From Kribbella caucasensis (lineage in GTDB: Bacteria > Actinomycetota > Actinomycetes > Propionibacteriales > Kribbellaceae), in the NCBI RefSeq assembly GCF_004361855.1, contig NZ_SNWQ01000027.1:1-64000 (forward strand): a DNA stretch of 64,000 nt, given 5' to 3'. Below are positions 1 through 8,890 of the stretch, in pieces. Below the pieces are notes generated by a model, which saw only the letters and a program-made list of their open reading frames with translations, was not told where the DNA came from and ran no database searches. Every line of letters begins with the position of its first letter. The stretch's first letter is position 1. Position numbers and translations under genes: made by a program.

Positions 1-42
1 GAGGTGACACCCAACACCGACCTCAAGGCGCTCAGCGCCTAA
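1..42 (+). CDS. C-terminal tail of an upstream gene (partial)
   Basis: An open frame enters from the left edge and ends at a TAA at 40-42, giving the last 13 residues EVTPNTDLKALSA. Nothing about function can be read from so short a tail. The frame assignment rests only on the absence of an earlier stop and on the lack of any other gene before the next one. Confidence 0.4.
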   Translation, partial: EVTPNTDLKALSA

Positions 43-70
43 CCAACCAACGGATCACGCGACACGACCG

Positions 71-439
71 CTACACCACGCGAATGGACTTGACCGCCAG
101 CGATGGCCGCGCTCGCCAGCCAACCACGTCGCCGGGCAGGTAGCTCACCAGTTCCCATAGCGCGCCCTGATAGAGGGTCCAGCCGCGCTCGCCGTCCAGC
201 GGTAGTGGTCGAGGCGCGGGAAACGACGTTCGACCCAGGCGGGCCAAGAAGTCGTGCAGCCACTTCAGTTCGCAGTGCACATCGCTGTCCCCGGCCGGCC
301 ACAAGACTGGGTCGAGTCGCCGTAGCACTGCCATTTGCCCGTCACGGCGCACCAGCCACGCGACCGACTCCCGCGTCGGCAACGTGGTCCCCGACGGCTC
401 AATACCGGCCTGGCGACGAAGGACTAGTGGGATGTCCAT
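71..439 (-). pseudogene. Truncated aminoglycoside-phosphotransferase-like gene (N-lobe only)
   Basis: The 122-residue product resembles the N-terminal lobe of the APH/choline-kinase-like phosphotransferase family: a start, a nucleotide-lobe-like stretch (AWLVRRDGQMAVLRRL), an LKWLHDFLARLG helix and the ELVSYLPGDVVGW segment that normally precedes the C-lobe. Family members are about 300 residues and carry an HxDxxxxN loop and a metal-binding D. Neither is present here, and the frame ends shortly after residue 105. I read it as a decayed remnant. A short functional protein is possible but unlikely. Confidence 0.5.
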
Positions 440-599
440 ATCCCATTGTCAGAGCAGAGAAGCACTGACCAGGGTCGACTGAAACCGAGCGGCGGCCCTT
501 GAGGCAGACTGACCAGGCCGCCACCCCGTATGTCGTACTGGGGTGGACCGTGCAACGTCTTGCGTTCCTCCGGCGTGGTAGTAGGTGTGGGAGGGGTAA

Positions 600-1109
600 A
601 TGGCAGCTGACGGGGACTCACCGCCGGACTTCGACGCCTGGGTGTCGCACCGCGGCGCGCACCTGCTCCGGTTCGCGTACCTGATCACGCGCGACCGCAA
701 CCGGGCCGAAGAAGTCGTGCAGGACGCGCTGGTCGCGGCGTACCCACGCTGGTCGCGGATCGCGTCCGACCCGGACGCGTACGTCCGGCGGTGCATCGTG
801 AACGCGAACATCTCGGCCTGGCGGCGCATCTTCCGCCGCGAGACGCTCGTCGACGACCCGTCGATCCTCGGTGAGGCCGGCCCCGACCACGCCATCGCCC
901 ACGCCGATGCCGACTCCGTCTGGCAGCTCTGCGCATCCCTCCCAACCAAGCAGCGAGCGGCCGTCGTCCTCCGGTACTACGAGGGCCTGCCGGACGCGGA
1001 GATCGCCGAGATCCTCGGCTGCTCCGCGAGCACCGTCCGCTCCCAGATCCACCGCGCCCTCGCGTCCCTCCGAACCACCCTGAGCAGTTCCGAGGAGGTC
1101 CTGCGTTGA
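600..1109 (+). CDS. ECF RNA polymerase sigma factor, SigE-like
   Basis: The 169-residue protein has the two conserved sigma-70 family regions and nothing else. Region 2 lies at about residues 9-75 (LLRFAYLITRDRNRAEEVVQDAL) and region 4 at about 113-165 (LPTKQRAAVVLRYYEGL, then an HTH with GCSASTVRSQIHRAL). Length and motifs fit the actinobacterial SigE-like ECF family. The ATG at 600 is preceded by GAGGGG at 591-596. The stop TGA shares one base with the next ATG at 1109, so the sigma factor is translationally coupled to the membrane protein that follows, an arrangement typical of a sigma factor and its membrane partner. The ligand or stress sensed is not evident. Confidence 0.92.
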   Translation: MAADGDSPPDFDAWVSHRGAHLLRFAYLITRDRNRAEEVVQDALVAAYPRWSRIASDPDAYVRRCIVNANISAWRRIFRRETLVDDPSILGEAGPDHAIAHADADSVWQLCASLPTKQRAAVVLRYYEGLPDAEIAEILGCSASTVRSQIHRALASLRTTLSSSEEVLR

Positions 1110-2188
1110 TGAACGACCCCACCGAAACCCTGCTCGCCCAAAGCCTGGCGAACCACGCCACCGAGGCGCCGTCGGACACGTCGCTGTTGGCTGACGTCCA
1201 CACGCGCCTCGGCCGTCGCCGCCGGGCCCGCACCGCCGGCGCCGCAGTACTGGCTTGTGCTGCTGTTGCGACCGCGATCACCGGGATCAACAACCTGACC
1301 AACGAGGTCGCGCCCTCGCCCGCGCCGGCCACGGTCGCCCAGCCGGCGAAGGGGTGGCACTGGGAGTCGTACTCGAACATCCAGATCCAGGTACCGGACA
1401 GCTGGCAGGACGGCACCTTCAGCCACCTGTGGACTTGTCGTGGTGGGAAGCCGGCAGGCCCGACCGTCGGGCGGCCGACGACGGGGATCGTGCCGATGAT
1501 GGCGTGTGGATCCCTGGCGCCACCGGTCGCGGAGCGGGTCTCCCACGCGTTCTTCGATTACAACCTGCAGCCGGGAGTGTTTGCCCGGGGCAACGGCTGG
1601 ACCGAGGAGGCCAAGGTCTTCGGCGCTGTCGGGGTCAGCGTCTTCACCGACGACGACGCAGTCCGGCGGCAGATCATCGACTCCGCCCAGCTGATCACCG
1701 GCACCGATGCATACGGGTGTGCTCCGTCCTCGCCGGCTGTCGGGAACACGCGCTGGCGGCCCGAGACCGGTGACGGCGTCGCGGCGATGGGCGAGGTCAA
1801 GTCGATCCAGATCTGCGCCTACCGAGGCACCACCTCCGCAAACCAGCCTCCGCCGCTGGTCGCCAGCGCCCAACTCACGGGCGACGATGCCCGAGCAGTC
1901 GGCGAGGCCCTGCGAGAAGCCCCGGAGATCCCGGACCGAGGAGTCTTCTCCGGCAACGTCACCGCGGCCGAGGGCTGCCAGGTCAGCGACTCGGAGATCC
2001 TGGTACTCCGGCTACGGGGCGACTCCGGCGAGCAGGAGGTCGTCAGCCGCTTCGCCCAATGCGGCGCCACTGGATTCGACGACGGCTTAATGGTCCGCCA
2101 ACTGACCAAGCCAGTCCTCAAGCCGGTGGTCGACGCCATCAACCGCCCCGAGTTCATCCCCCCTGCCCTCCAACACCTCCTCCGCTGA
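1109..2188 (+). CDS. Membrane-anchored extracytoplasmic protein coupled to the sigma factor (copy 1 of 3)
   Basis: The 359-residue protein has a cytoplasmic segment of about 42 residues (MNDPTETLLAQSLANHATEA, then basic LGRRRRART), one membrane helix at about 43-62, and a large outside domain. The outside part starts with W-H-W-E-S-Y and has paired cysteines. No catalytic motif is visible. The ATG at 1109 overlaps the sigma stop and has GAGGAGG at 1092-1098. By position it may be the sigma factor's membrane-bound regulator. This is inference: no canonical anti-sigma zinc (HxxxCxxC) motif is present. Two further copies lie directly downstream. Confidence 0.75.
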   Translation: MNDPTETLLAQSLANHATEAPSDTSLLADVHTRLGRRRRARTAGAAVLACAAVATAITGINNLTNEVAPSPAPATVAQPAKGWHWESYSNIQIQVPDSWQDGTFSHLWTCRGGKPAGPTVGRPTTGIVPMMACGSLAPPVAERVSHAFFDYNLQPGVFARGNGWTEEAKVFGAVGVSVFTDDDAVRRQIIDSAQLITGTDAYGCAPSSPAVGNTRWRPETGDGVAAMGEVKSIQICAYRGTTSANQPPPLVASAQLTGDDARAVGEALREAPEIPDRGVFSGNVTAAEGCQVSDSEILVLRLRGDSGEQEVVSRFAQCGATGFDDGLMVRQLTKPVLKPVVDAINRPEFIPPALQHLLR

Positions 2189-2200
2189 GCGGATCCCACC

Positions 2201-2900
2201 ATGACCTCACGTGTAAATGGTTCTGCGGTCCTGGCCGTCGTCGCTATCGCGAGCGTCCTCACTGGTGTGAACGGGCTGACCGACCGGCAGCAGGCCACCT
2301 CGGCCGACCAGTCGATGCTGCAGCCGGCGAAGAGAGCCGAGATTCCGTTGGCGCCGGGGTGGCGGTGGGAGGGTTCCAGGACGTTCACCTGCAGGTGCTG
2401 GGTACGTGGGATCGGAGCCTCTGGCAGGTCCGGCCAAGTGCACCGAGTTCACGTCGGAGCCCAAGCCGATAGTGCGCGCCCCGGTGGCGCCACGTTCGCG
2501 ATGCTGGTCGAATGCCCGACGCCCGCGCCCGTAGTCCGGCACCTCGCCCCGTCACTGGAGTTCACGGGCGAGCGGCCGGAGGTGATCAGGTACCCCGACG
2601 GCTGGACCAAGGAGACCCGCCGGATCGGCAGTCTGCTGATCACCGTGACCAGTGGTGACGACGCCCTCCGGGAGAAGATCTTCGCCTCGGCCGACGTCAT
2701 CCCCGAGATCGACGGCAACGGTTGCGATCCAGTGCCGGCCCTGGCCCGCGACGAAGTGGTCCGGCCACCTTCCCAAGGCGGTCTCGTGTCAGTCGGTCCG
2801 GTCCACTCGGTCAGCGTCTGCCGCTACTCGACCTGGACCTCGCCGACCCCCACGCGTCATCTGACAGCTCGACTCTTGTCCGATCCGGTTTCCGGGTGCA
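2201..2900 (+). pseudogene. Degenerate second copy of the sigma-associated membrane protein
   Basis: The frame opened at 2201 (MTSRVNGSAVLAVVAIASVL) begins at the membrane helix and lacks the cytoplasmic part of copy 1. After W-R-W-E-G-S the homology jumps frame: DVHLQVLGTWDRS (matching IQIQVPDSWQD of copy 1) lies in the next frame, CTEFTSEPKPIVRAP in the third, and the first frame resumes at about 2485 (ATFAMLVECPTPAP) through YPDGWTKETRR, SGDDALREKIFASADVI and GNGCDPVP. The alignment ends near 2880 at HLTARLLSD, where copy 3 begins, so about the last 100 residues are missing. At least two indels plus a 3' truncation make this a pseudogene. Confidence 0.75.
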
Positions 2901-2933
2901 GTGTCTGTTCAACCGAGACGGGAGTTGAGGGGG

Positions 2934-3929
2934 ATGCGTCGATGGCGTTCGACCGGATCCGTCGTCCTGGCGTGTGCGGCCGTCGCGGCCGGCATGATCG
3001 GGGTGAGTGCTCTGGTCAGCGGTGACGATTCCGGCCGGTCGACTGGAGCCGGCCAGGGCGCCTCGTCGGCGGATGACGGCTGGCGCTGGGAGTCGTACCA
3101 AACCATCGAACTCCAGGTCCCCGAAGACTGGGGCTACGGCATCACTGGCTCGCCGCCCTGCCTCGTGGAGAAGAAGCAGCGCCCTCATGTCGGCCGACCC
3201 GGCCCCGTGCGGACGATTGGCTGCTGGGGGCTACCACCGCTCGCTCACCGCGCACCCTATGTGTGGTTCGACACGAAGAGCAGGAATCCCGCCGGCGATG
3301 GGATGCGAAAGCTGGGCGTCCAACCGGCCGACCACGGCTGGGTCGAGGAGACCCGGCTCGTGGACGGCCTGCATGTCACCGTGCTCAGCGACGACGACTC
3401 CCTCAGACGACGGATCCTGGACTCAGCGAGGGTGATCGACGGCTCGGATGCCAACGGATGTACGCCGGACCACCGGTTGGCGCACCAGCCGGATGGACGG
3501 CCCGCGTCGACCGGCGGCCTCGCATCGATCGGCACCGTCGAGTCGATCAAGGTCTGCCGGTACGCGATCACCCGTCGGGATCCCGATCGGCGCGCACCAC
3601 TGATCGCGAGCTCGATCTTCACCGGCGACGCCGCCGGCGCGCTGGTTGACGCCATCACCAGCGCACCGGAGGGCAGTGGACCGAACGACAAGGAGTGCAT
3701 CGACACATACGGCATGTACATCCTGGTGCTCACAGTCCGCGGCGGCAGCCGCGATCAGGAGGTCTCCGTCCGGTACGACGGCTGCGACTTCAACGGCACC
3801 GACGACGGACAGACGCTCCGTCAGCTGACCGCACCCGTCCTACGGCCCATCCTCACCGGCATCCACCAGCCCTGGCACTACCACGGCTCTCTGTACGAAC
3901 TCGTCGTTGGCCCGCAACCGTCCAAGTAG
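2934..3929 (+). CDS. Membrane-anchored extracytoplasmic protein (copy 3)
   Basis: The 331-residue protein is clearly paralogous to the 1109-2188 product. Shared landmarks are the W-R-W-E-S-Y start of the outer domain, LQVPEDWGYG, HVGRPGPV, GWVEETRL, LSDDDSLRRRILDSARVI, GSDANGC, VCRY and LRQLTAPVLRPIL. It starts almost directly at its membrane helix (about residues 8-28), so the N-terminal cytoplasmic arm of copy 1 is missing. I chose ATG 2934, preceded by GAGGGGG; a GTG at 2901 in the same frame is possible but reads through the end of the pseudogene. Function unknown. Confidence 0.7.
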   Translation: MRRWRSTGSVVLACAAVAAGMIGVSALVSGDDSGRSTGAGQGASSADDGWRWESYQTIELQVPEDWGYGITGSPPCLVEKKQRPHVGRPGPVRTIGCWGLPPLAHRAPYVWFDTKSRNPAGDGMRKLGVQPADHGWVEETRLVDGLHVTVLSDDDSLRRRILDSARVIDGSDANGCTPDHRLAHQPDGRPASTGGLASIGTVESIKVCRYAITRRDPDRRAPLIASSIFTGDAAGALVDAITSAPEGSGPNDKECIDTYGMYILVLTVRGGSRDQEVSVRYDGCDFNGTDDGQTLRQLTAPVLRPILTGIHQPWHYHGSLYELVVGPQPSK

Positions 3930-3932
3930 TTC

Positions 3933-4790
3933 CTACCGGTAGACGCGGACGTAGTCGACCTCGAAGGCGTTGGGGAAGACCGTGGTTTCGTCGGGCGGTC
4001 CACCTCGATCCGCGTTTGCCCACGTGCCGCTGTTGAGGACGACGTACATCGGCTTGTCGGGGACCTGGGGGCCGGTGACGGTGTAGGTGGGGATGCCGTC
4101 GGTGTAGATGGTGAGGCGGCCGGGGGACCACAGGACGCCGTACTTGTGCCAGCCCTGGGTCGGGGCGGCGCCGTAGGACCAGTGGCTGTCCCATCGCACG
4201 TCCGGCCAGTTGCCGGAGGCGAGGCCGCTGTGCATGCCCTCGATACTGCCGAACCACTCCGCGACGTCGATCTCCGGCGGCCAACTGCGGTCCTGTGGGA
4301 TCAGCCAGAACGCGGGCCACAATCCCTTGCCGGCCGGGAACTTCGCGCAGATCTCCCAGTAACCTCCAGCCTGGAAGAATTTGTCGTGCGACGAGATGAA
4401 GCCTTCGGTGTACTGATACGTCCCGGCCGGGTCCGTGCCTACGACGGGTTCGTCTTTGGCGATCAACCGCAGTCGTCCGTTGGACAGCACCACGTTCTCG
4501 TCGACGGCGTAGCTGCCGTACGACGTGTTGTGGTAGTGGCCGCCGGCTCGACCGGGGAAGTCCATCACGGTGCTCCACGAGCGTTTGTCGAGGGACTCGC
4601 CGCCGAACTCGTCATTCCACGCGAGCCGCAGACCGCGGGCAGCAGGTGAGGTGGCTTGCGTGCAGGTCCGGTTGGTTGCCTGCGGCATCTGATCCACTCC
4701 GGCCGTGGCGGTGCCGCCGCCAGTGAGGCAGGCCGCCGCCAACATCATGGCGCTACCAAGAGCCAACGCCCGGGCTCGTGTCGTCGTCAT
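3933..4790 (-). CDS. Secreted glycoside hydrolase family 16 protein
   Basis: The 285-residue protein has a signal peptide (about residues 1-30, a twin Thr/Arg-rich start then hydrophobic LALGSAMMLAAACL) followed by one GH16 jelly-roll domain. The catalytic motif E173-I-D-V-A-E178 fits the GH16 pattern ExDxxE: E173 nucleophile, D175 assisting, E178 acid/base. Conserved FQAGGYWEICAKFPAGKGLWPAFWL and GWHKYGVLWSP surround it. GH16 enzymes cleave beta-1,3/1,4-glucans or galactans; the exact substrate cannot be told. It ends the minus-strand run led by the sugar transporter genes, which suggests it releases the oligosaccharides that the transporter imports. Confidence 0.9.
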   Translation of the reverse strand: MTTTRARALALGSAMMLAAACLTGGGTATAGVDQMPQATNRTCTQATSPAARGLRLAWNDEFGGESLDKRSWSTVMDFPGRAGGHYHNTSYGSYAVDENVVLSNGRLRLIAKDEPVVGTDPAGTYQYTEGFISSHDKFFQAGGYWEICAKFPAGKGLWPAFWLIPQDRSWPPEIDVAEWFGSIEGMHSGLASGNWPDVRWDSHWSYGAAPTQGWHKYGVLWSPGRLTIYTDGIPTYTVTGPQVPDKPMYVVLNSGTWANADRGGPPDETTVFPNAFEVDYVRVYR

Positions 4791-4806
4791 CTCAGAACCC
4801 CTTCCA

Positions 4807-5628
4807 TCACTTGATTCCGGAGGTGGAGAAGCCGCTGACGAAGCGCTTCTGCATGAACATGAACAGAACCAGCACCGGCAGGACGTACATGACCGCGCCC
4901 GCGGCGACCAGGTTGTTCAGCGGTAGGCCCTTGTCGTTGACATAGCCGGTCGCCATCGCAACCGCCAGCGTGGTGCTGTCCTGGCTGAGGAACATGGCCG
5001 GCCCGACGAAGTCGCCCCAGGCGCCGGTGAAGGAGAGGATCACGCTGGCGGCGATCACCGGCCAGGACTGCGGCAGGAAGATCCGCCAGAAGATCCCGAC
5101 GTAACCGCAGCCGTCGATGATGGCGGCCTCCTCCATCTCCTTCGGGATGCCGGCGAAGAACTGCCGGAACAGGAAGATCAGGAACGCGCTGCCGCCGAGC
5201 CCCCAGGCCACCCACGGCCAGTAGGTGTTGACCATGTGCAGCTTGGCGAAAATCAGGTACGTCGGTACCAGCGTGACGATGCCGGGCAGCATCATCGTCG
5301 ACAGCAGGATCACGAACAACTGCTTCTTCCCCGGCGCGGTCAGCCGGGCGAACCCGAACCCGACCCAGGCCGAGCTGAGCGTGGTGAGGGTGGTGGTGAT
5401 GAAGGCGATGGTGAGCGAGTTCTGCAGGGCACCGACGAAGTTGACGCTGCTGACCGCATCGGAGTAGTTCGCGAACCGCGGCGCGGACGGCCACCAGGTG
5501 GGTGGGAACGACGCCATCTCGGCCGGCGACTTCAGCGAGGTCTGCACCAGCCAGTAGATCGGACTGAGCATCGCCAGTACGACGGCCAGCAGCACGATGT
5601 ACAGCGCATAGCGGTAGGACCTGGTCAT
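4807..5628 (-). CDS. Sugar ABC transporter permease, MalG type
   Basis: The 273-residue integral membrane protein has about six helices and the EAA loop of carbohydrate importers (EMEEAAIIDGCGYVGIFW, about residues 178-195), which docks the ATPase. The start ATG at 5628 overlaps the stop of the upstream permease by four bases (ATGA) and has GGAGGGG in front of it. It is the second inner-membrane half of a CUT1-type importer with the 5625-6608 permease and the 6605-7972 binding protein. No ATP-binding subunit is encoded nearby, so a shared MsiK-like ATPase elsewhere in the genome is likely. Confidence 0.93.
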   Translation of the reverse strand: MTRSYRYALYIVLLAVVLAMLSPIYWLVQTSLKSPAEMASFPPTWWPSAPRFANYSDAVSSVNFVGALQNSLTIAFITTTLTTLSSAWVGFGFARLTAPGKKQLFVILLSTMMLPGIVTLVPTYLIFAKLHMVNTYWPWVAWGLGGSAFLIFLFRQFFAGIPKEMEEAAIIDGCGYVGIFWRIFLPQSWPVIAASVILSFTGAWGDFVGPAMFLSQDSTTLAVAMATGYVNDKGLPLNNLVAAGAVMYVLPVLVLFMFMQKRFVSGFSTSGIK

Positions 5629-6608
5629 CGCTTCCCCTCCGGCTCGACGGTGTAGAAGACGGTCTTGGCACTCACCTTGATGATGATCAGGGTGACGACC
5701 AGGATGACCGCGAACAGCAGCCACAGCATCGCCGAGGCGTAGCCGAAGCGGGACGCGGAGAAGTACTGCGCGAACACGTGGATCATGTACATGTAGTTGC
5801 CCTGTGGCACCGTCCCGGCCCCGCTGAGCGAACCCGAGGACAGCAGCAGCGGCGCGAACGACTGCAATGAAGCGATCACCCCGGTGATCACCTGGAACAG
5901 GATCACCGGCGACAGCAACGGGATGGTGATCCTGGTGAACGACTGCCAGTACGACGCTCCGTCGACCTGCGCCGCTTCCACCAGCTCACGGGGTATGTCC
6001 TGCAGCCCGGCCAGCGAGATGATCATCGCCCCGCCACAACCCCACATCACCAGGCCGTACAGGACGTAGCGGGCGTTCGGATCGACCAGCCAGGTGATCG
6101 GATCCGCGCCGAAGGTGCTCAGGATGCCGTTCGCCGCACCGGCGTCGCGGTCGAAGATCAGACGGAACGTCAGCGCCGCACCGACCGGCGGAACAACCGC
6201 CGGCAGGTAGATCAGCGCCCGGAACAGTCCGCGGGCCATCAGCCGCTGGTTCAGCATCACCGCGAGCAGCAGCCCGGCGAAGATCGACAGCGGCACCGTG
6301 ATGAGGGTGAACACCCCGGTCTTCGCCAGTGAGCTGATCGTCAGCGGGTCCTGGAAGATCTCGACGTAGTTGGCGAAGCCGACGAAGTGCGTCTTGGGCG
6401 AGAGTCCGTCGGAGTCGGTCAGGCTGAGCCAGAAGGCATAGCCCAGCGGGAAGACGGTCAGCGCGACGAACCCGATGATCCACGGCGCGACGAACAGGTA
6501 GAAGGCCCGCGCCTGGCGCAGGCTGGGCGGTTTCTGCTTGCCCTGGGCCACCGGTTCCGCCGCGGCCGGCGCGGCGGAACGTCGTACCTCGGTCAGTGCG
6601 GAGCTCAC
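5625..6608 (-). CDS. Sugar ABC transporter permease, MalF/UgpA type
   Basis: The 327-residue protein has a cytoplasmic N-terminal tail of about 35 residues, then six predicted membrane helices beginning with FYLFVAPWIIGFVALTVFPL. The EAA loop ELVEAAQVDGASYWQSF lies at about residues 210-226. Its ATG overlaps the stop of the binding-protein gene by four bases, and its own stop overlaps the next permease start, so all three are translationally coupled. It forms the membrane channel together with the MalG-type partner. Confidence 0.93.
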   Translation of the reverse strand: MSSALTEVRRSAAPAAAEPVAQGKQKPPSLRQARAFYLFVAPWIIGFVALTVFPLGYAFWLSLTDSDGLSPKTHFVGFANYVEIFQDPLTISSLAKTGVFTLITVPLSIFAGLLLAVMLNQRLMARGLFRALIYLPAVVPPVGAALTFRLIFDRDAGAANGILSTFGADPITWLVDPNARYVLYGLVMWGCGGAMIISLAGLQDIPRELVEAAQVDGASYWQSFTRITIPLLSPVILFQVITGVIASLQSFAPLLLSSGSLSGAGTVPQGNYMYMIHVFAQYFSASRFGYASAMLWLLFAVILVVTLIIIKVSAKTVFYTVEPEGKR

Positions 6609-7972
6609 CGCAACCGCTTCTTTCCGTCCTCGAGTTGCGCGTTGATCTGCGAGTTCAGCGCGTCGGCCAGCTGGCCCGCCGAGGTCGTGCCCTTGATTGC
6701 CTTGGGCAGCTCACGGCTGATGATGGTGTTGATCGCGTCCACCCGCACGTACGGCGTGAACGACGTCACCGAGAAGTGCTCCTTCTCGGCCATCTGCACC
6801 TCGTACGCCTGCTTCTGGTACGGCAGCTTCTGCGGCATGAGTGTCTGCAGCGACTTCAGCGGCGGGATGCCCCAGCCACCGGACGCCCGCGCCTTGGCCG
6901 GGGCACCGGCCAGGAACCACTCCATCACCGCCCACGCGGCATCCTTGTTCTTGCTGGCCCTCGGGATCCACAGCCCGGTGCCGCCGAAGCACGGGCTGAC
7001 CCGGCGGTTGGTGTCGAACTGCGGCGCCGGTGCGAAGCCCGCCACCTTCGCGGACTTGGGGTCTTCGGAGAACAATCCGCCGAGCCAGTAACCGCTGAGT
7101 GTGGTCGCCATCCGGCCGGCCTGGAACGTCGGCCCGTCCCAGCCGTTCGGGTCGGGGTTGAGCACCGTCGGGCCGATGCCGGCCTTGGCGTACTCCAGAT
7201 ACCAGGTCAGTGCCCGCTGGGCCTCCGGGCTGCTGAAGTCGACCGACGCGAGGTCGTCGGCGGTCAGCTTCCCACCGGCCAGGTCGGTCATCCAGGACAG
7301 CTGCTGGAACAGGCCCAGCCCGTTCGGGTTGAGGCCGTAGACACTGACCTTGGCGCCCTGGCGCTTGGTCAGCTTGTTGCCCTCTTCGAGCAGTTCGTCA
7401 AACAGCAACGGCGTGGTCCCGCTCGGGCGGGTCACCTGCGCGGCGTCGTACAGCCCGCCGTTGTACCAGATGGTGCAGTCCTGCGAGTAGTCCTTCGCGA
7501 ACCCGTACCGCGGGCCGGATCCCTGCTTCTCGCCGTCGTACCGCCAGACGTCGTTGACCGGGTCGATGTCGTCGGCCTTGATCAGCGTGCTCTTCTCGAA
7601 GTACGGATCGAGGTTCTCGGCCACCTGCCGGGCCACCAGGTACGGCGTCTCGGTCGCGCCCAGACCGCGGACGACGTCCGGCGGGTTGCCGCTGGCCAAC
7701 ATGGCGGTCAGCTTGGTGAGGTCGTACTCGACGGTCTTCACGGTGAGACCGAGCGCCTGGGCAGCCGCCTTGGCCTCCTTCGGGCCGAACTCACCCGACT
7801 GGGACATGACGGTCACAGTCCCCTTGGCGGCCGAGCCCGCGCTCGATCCGGCGGCCGGACCGGTGTTCGTCGAGGACGCCGGGGAGCAGCCGACCGCGAC
7901 CGCGGTGCCCGCCGCCGCACCCGTGAGCGCCAGGAACCTCCGCCGGGACAGCCCGTGGTTCGTTGTGATCAT
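6605..7972 (-). CDS. Extracellular sugar-binding lipoprotein of the ABC importer
   Basis: The 455-residue protein begins with SRRRFLALTGAAAGT and a lipobox-like AVGC with the cysteine at residue 29. This is a twin-arginine lipoprotein signal, so it should be exported folded and lipid-anchored. The rest is a family 1 solute-binding protein, with segments such as WYNGGLYDAAQVTRPSGT and AGRMATTLSGYW. It is the first gene of the transporter operon, with its stop overlapping the permease start. Only one base separates it from the upstream dehydrogenase gene. The ligand is inferred to be an oligosaccharide or sugar acid from the neighbouring enzymes. Confidence 0.92.
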   Translation of the reverse strand: MITTNHGLSRRRFLALTGAAAGTAVAVGCSPASSTNTGPAAGSSAGSAAKGTVTVMSQSGEFGPKEAKAAAQALGLTVKTVEYDLTKLTAMLASGNPPDVVRGLGATETPYLVARQVAENLDPYFEKSTLIKADDIDPVNDVWRYDGEKQGSGPRYGFAKDYSQDCTIWYNGGLYDAAQVTRPSGTTPLLFDELLEEGNKLTKRQGAKVSVYGLNPNGLGLFQQLSWMTDLAGGKLTADDLASVDFSSPEAQRALTWYLEYAKAGIGPTVLNPDPNGWDGPTFQAGRMATTLSGYWLGGLFSEDPKSAKVAGFAPAPQFDTNRRVSPCFGGTGLWIPRASKNKDAAWAVMEWFLAGAPAKARASGGWGIPPLKSLQTLMPQKLPYQKQAYEVQMAEKEHFSVTSFTPYVRVDAINTIISRELPKAIKGTTSAGQLADALNSQINAQLEDGKKRLR

Positions 7973-7973
7973 G

Positions 7974-8798
7974 TCATTTCTCGCCTTCTTCAGGGGTCTG
8001 TGATTCGTCGAAGAGACGGCAGACGGGACCGGACGACGGTCCGGTGGCGTCTGCCAGTTGTTCGCTGTCGTCCTGCGGCCGGTAGCCGAGTTCGGTCCGG
8101 GCCGAGGTGATGTCCCAGTGGTTGCGGGTGTTGGCCGAAACGCCGAAGTGCACGCCGTACGGCTCCCGCGCCTGTAACGCCGCGAGCACCAGCCGGCCCG
8201 CGTCGCCGTCGGAGAGCCACTGCCCGAGGTAACGCCGTTCGGTCAGCGGCCAACCGGTCAGGCCGAGCCGCAGGCAGGTGACCGAGGCGCCGGTCCGGTC
8301 CGCGTGCGACCTGGCCAGTGCCTCCACCACGACCTTGCCGAGGCCGTACGGACAGCACGGCCGGGGATCGAGCCGCGGACTCACTGGCCAGTACGCCGGG
8401 CGGTTGTACTCACCCATTGCATGGATCGAGCTCGCCAGCACGATTTTCGGTACGCCGTGCGCCGCGGCTGCCTCCACCACCACCTGTGCGGATCGCACGT
8501 TCGCGGCGTACACGCTGTCCCAGCTCTGCCACGGGCTGCTGTTCGCGGCCAGGTGCAGGATCGCGTCGGCTCCGTCGAAGGCCTGGTACGCCGTATCGGG
8601 GTCGCCGATATCGGCGTGGAGGACCTCCACGTCGTGTTGAGCCGGGATCGAGCCGACCTGGATGGCCCGGTCGACCAGCCGCAGCCGGTACTGCGCCCGC
8701 AGGTGGGGCCGCAGCACGGTGGCCACACGGCCCAGCCCGCCGGTGATCACCACCAGCGGTCTTCGGTCGTTCCGCAGTGCGTCCATGTCGTTGTCCAT
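7974..8798 (-). CDS. NAD-dependent epimerase/dehydratase, uronate-dehydrogenase-like
   Basis: This 274-residue short-chain-type enzyme has the N-terminal nucleotide loop VVITGGLGRVATVLRPHL, DIGDPDTAYQAFDGADAILHLAA and the catalytic Ser/Tyr/Lys set (ASSIHAMGEY, then YGLGK). The compact size and the lack of a long C-terminal sugar-nucleotide domain fit uronate dehydrogenases, which oxidise hexuronates to aldaric acid lactones. Other NAD epimerases are not excluded. I used ATG 8798; 8786 is equally plausible because neither has a strong ribosome site, and 8897 would run into the divergent regulator. It leads the transporter/GH16 operon. Confidence 0.75.
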   Translation of the reverse strand: MDNDMDALRNDRRPLVVITGGLGRVATVLRPHLRAQYRLRLVDRAIQVGSIPAQHDVEVLHADIGDPDTAYQAFDGADAILHLAANSSPWQSWDSVYAANVRSAQVVVEAAAAHGVPKIVLASSIHAMGEYNRPAYWPVSPRLDPRPCCPYGLGKVVVEALARSHADRTGASVTCLRLGLTGWPLTERRYLGQWLSDGDAGRLVLAALQAREPYGVHFGVSANTRNHWDITSARTELGYRPQDDSEQLADATGPSSGPVCRLFDESQTPEEGEK

Positions 8799-8890
8799 GT
8801 CGTCACTAACGTCTGGCCGGGATCGACGCCCGAACTGTGACCGTGATTGTTCGAGTACTTCTGGGTTTGTGTCAAGAGTGTGAACGCTCC
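8799..8890. promoter_or_regulatory. Divergent promoter region between catabolic operon and ROK regulator
   Basis: About 90 bases separate the divergent starts of the dehydrogenase/transporter operon and the ROK regulator, so both promoters must lie here or extend into the regulator's first codons. No convincing -35/-10 pair or long inverted repeat was seen. A small TTGAC-TCAA dyad just inside the regulator frame is the only symmetric element noticed. The placement argues that the ROK protein controls the operon. Confidence 0.4.
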
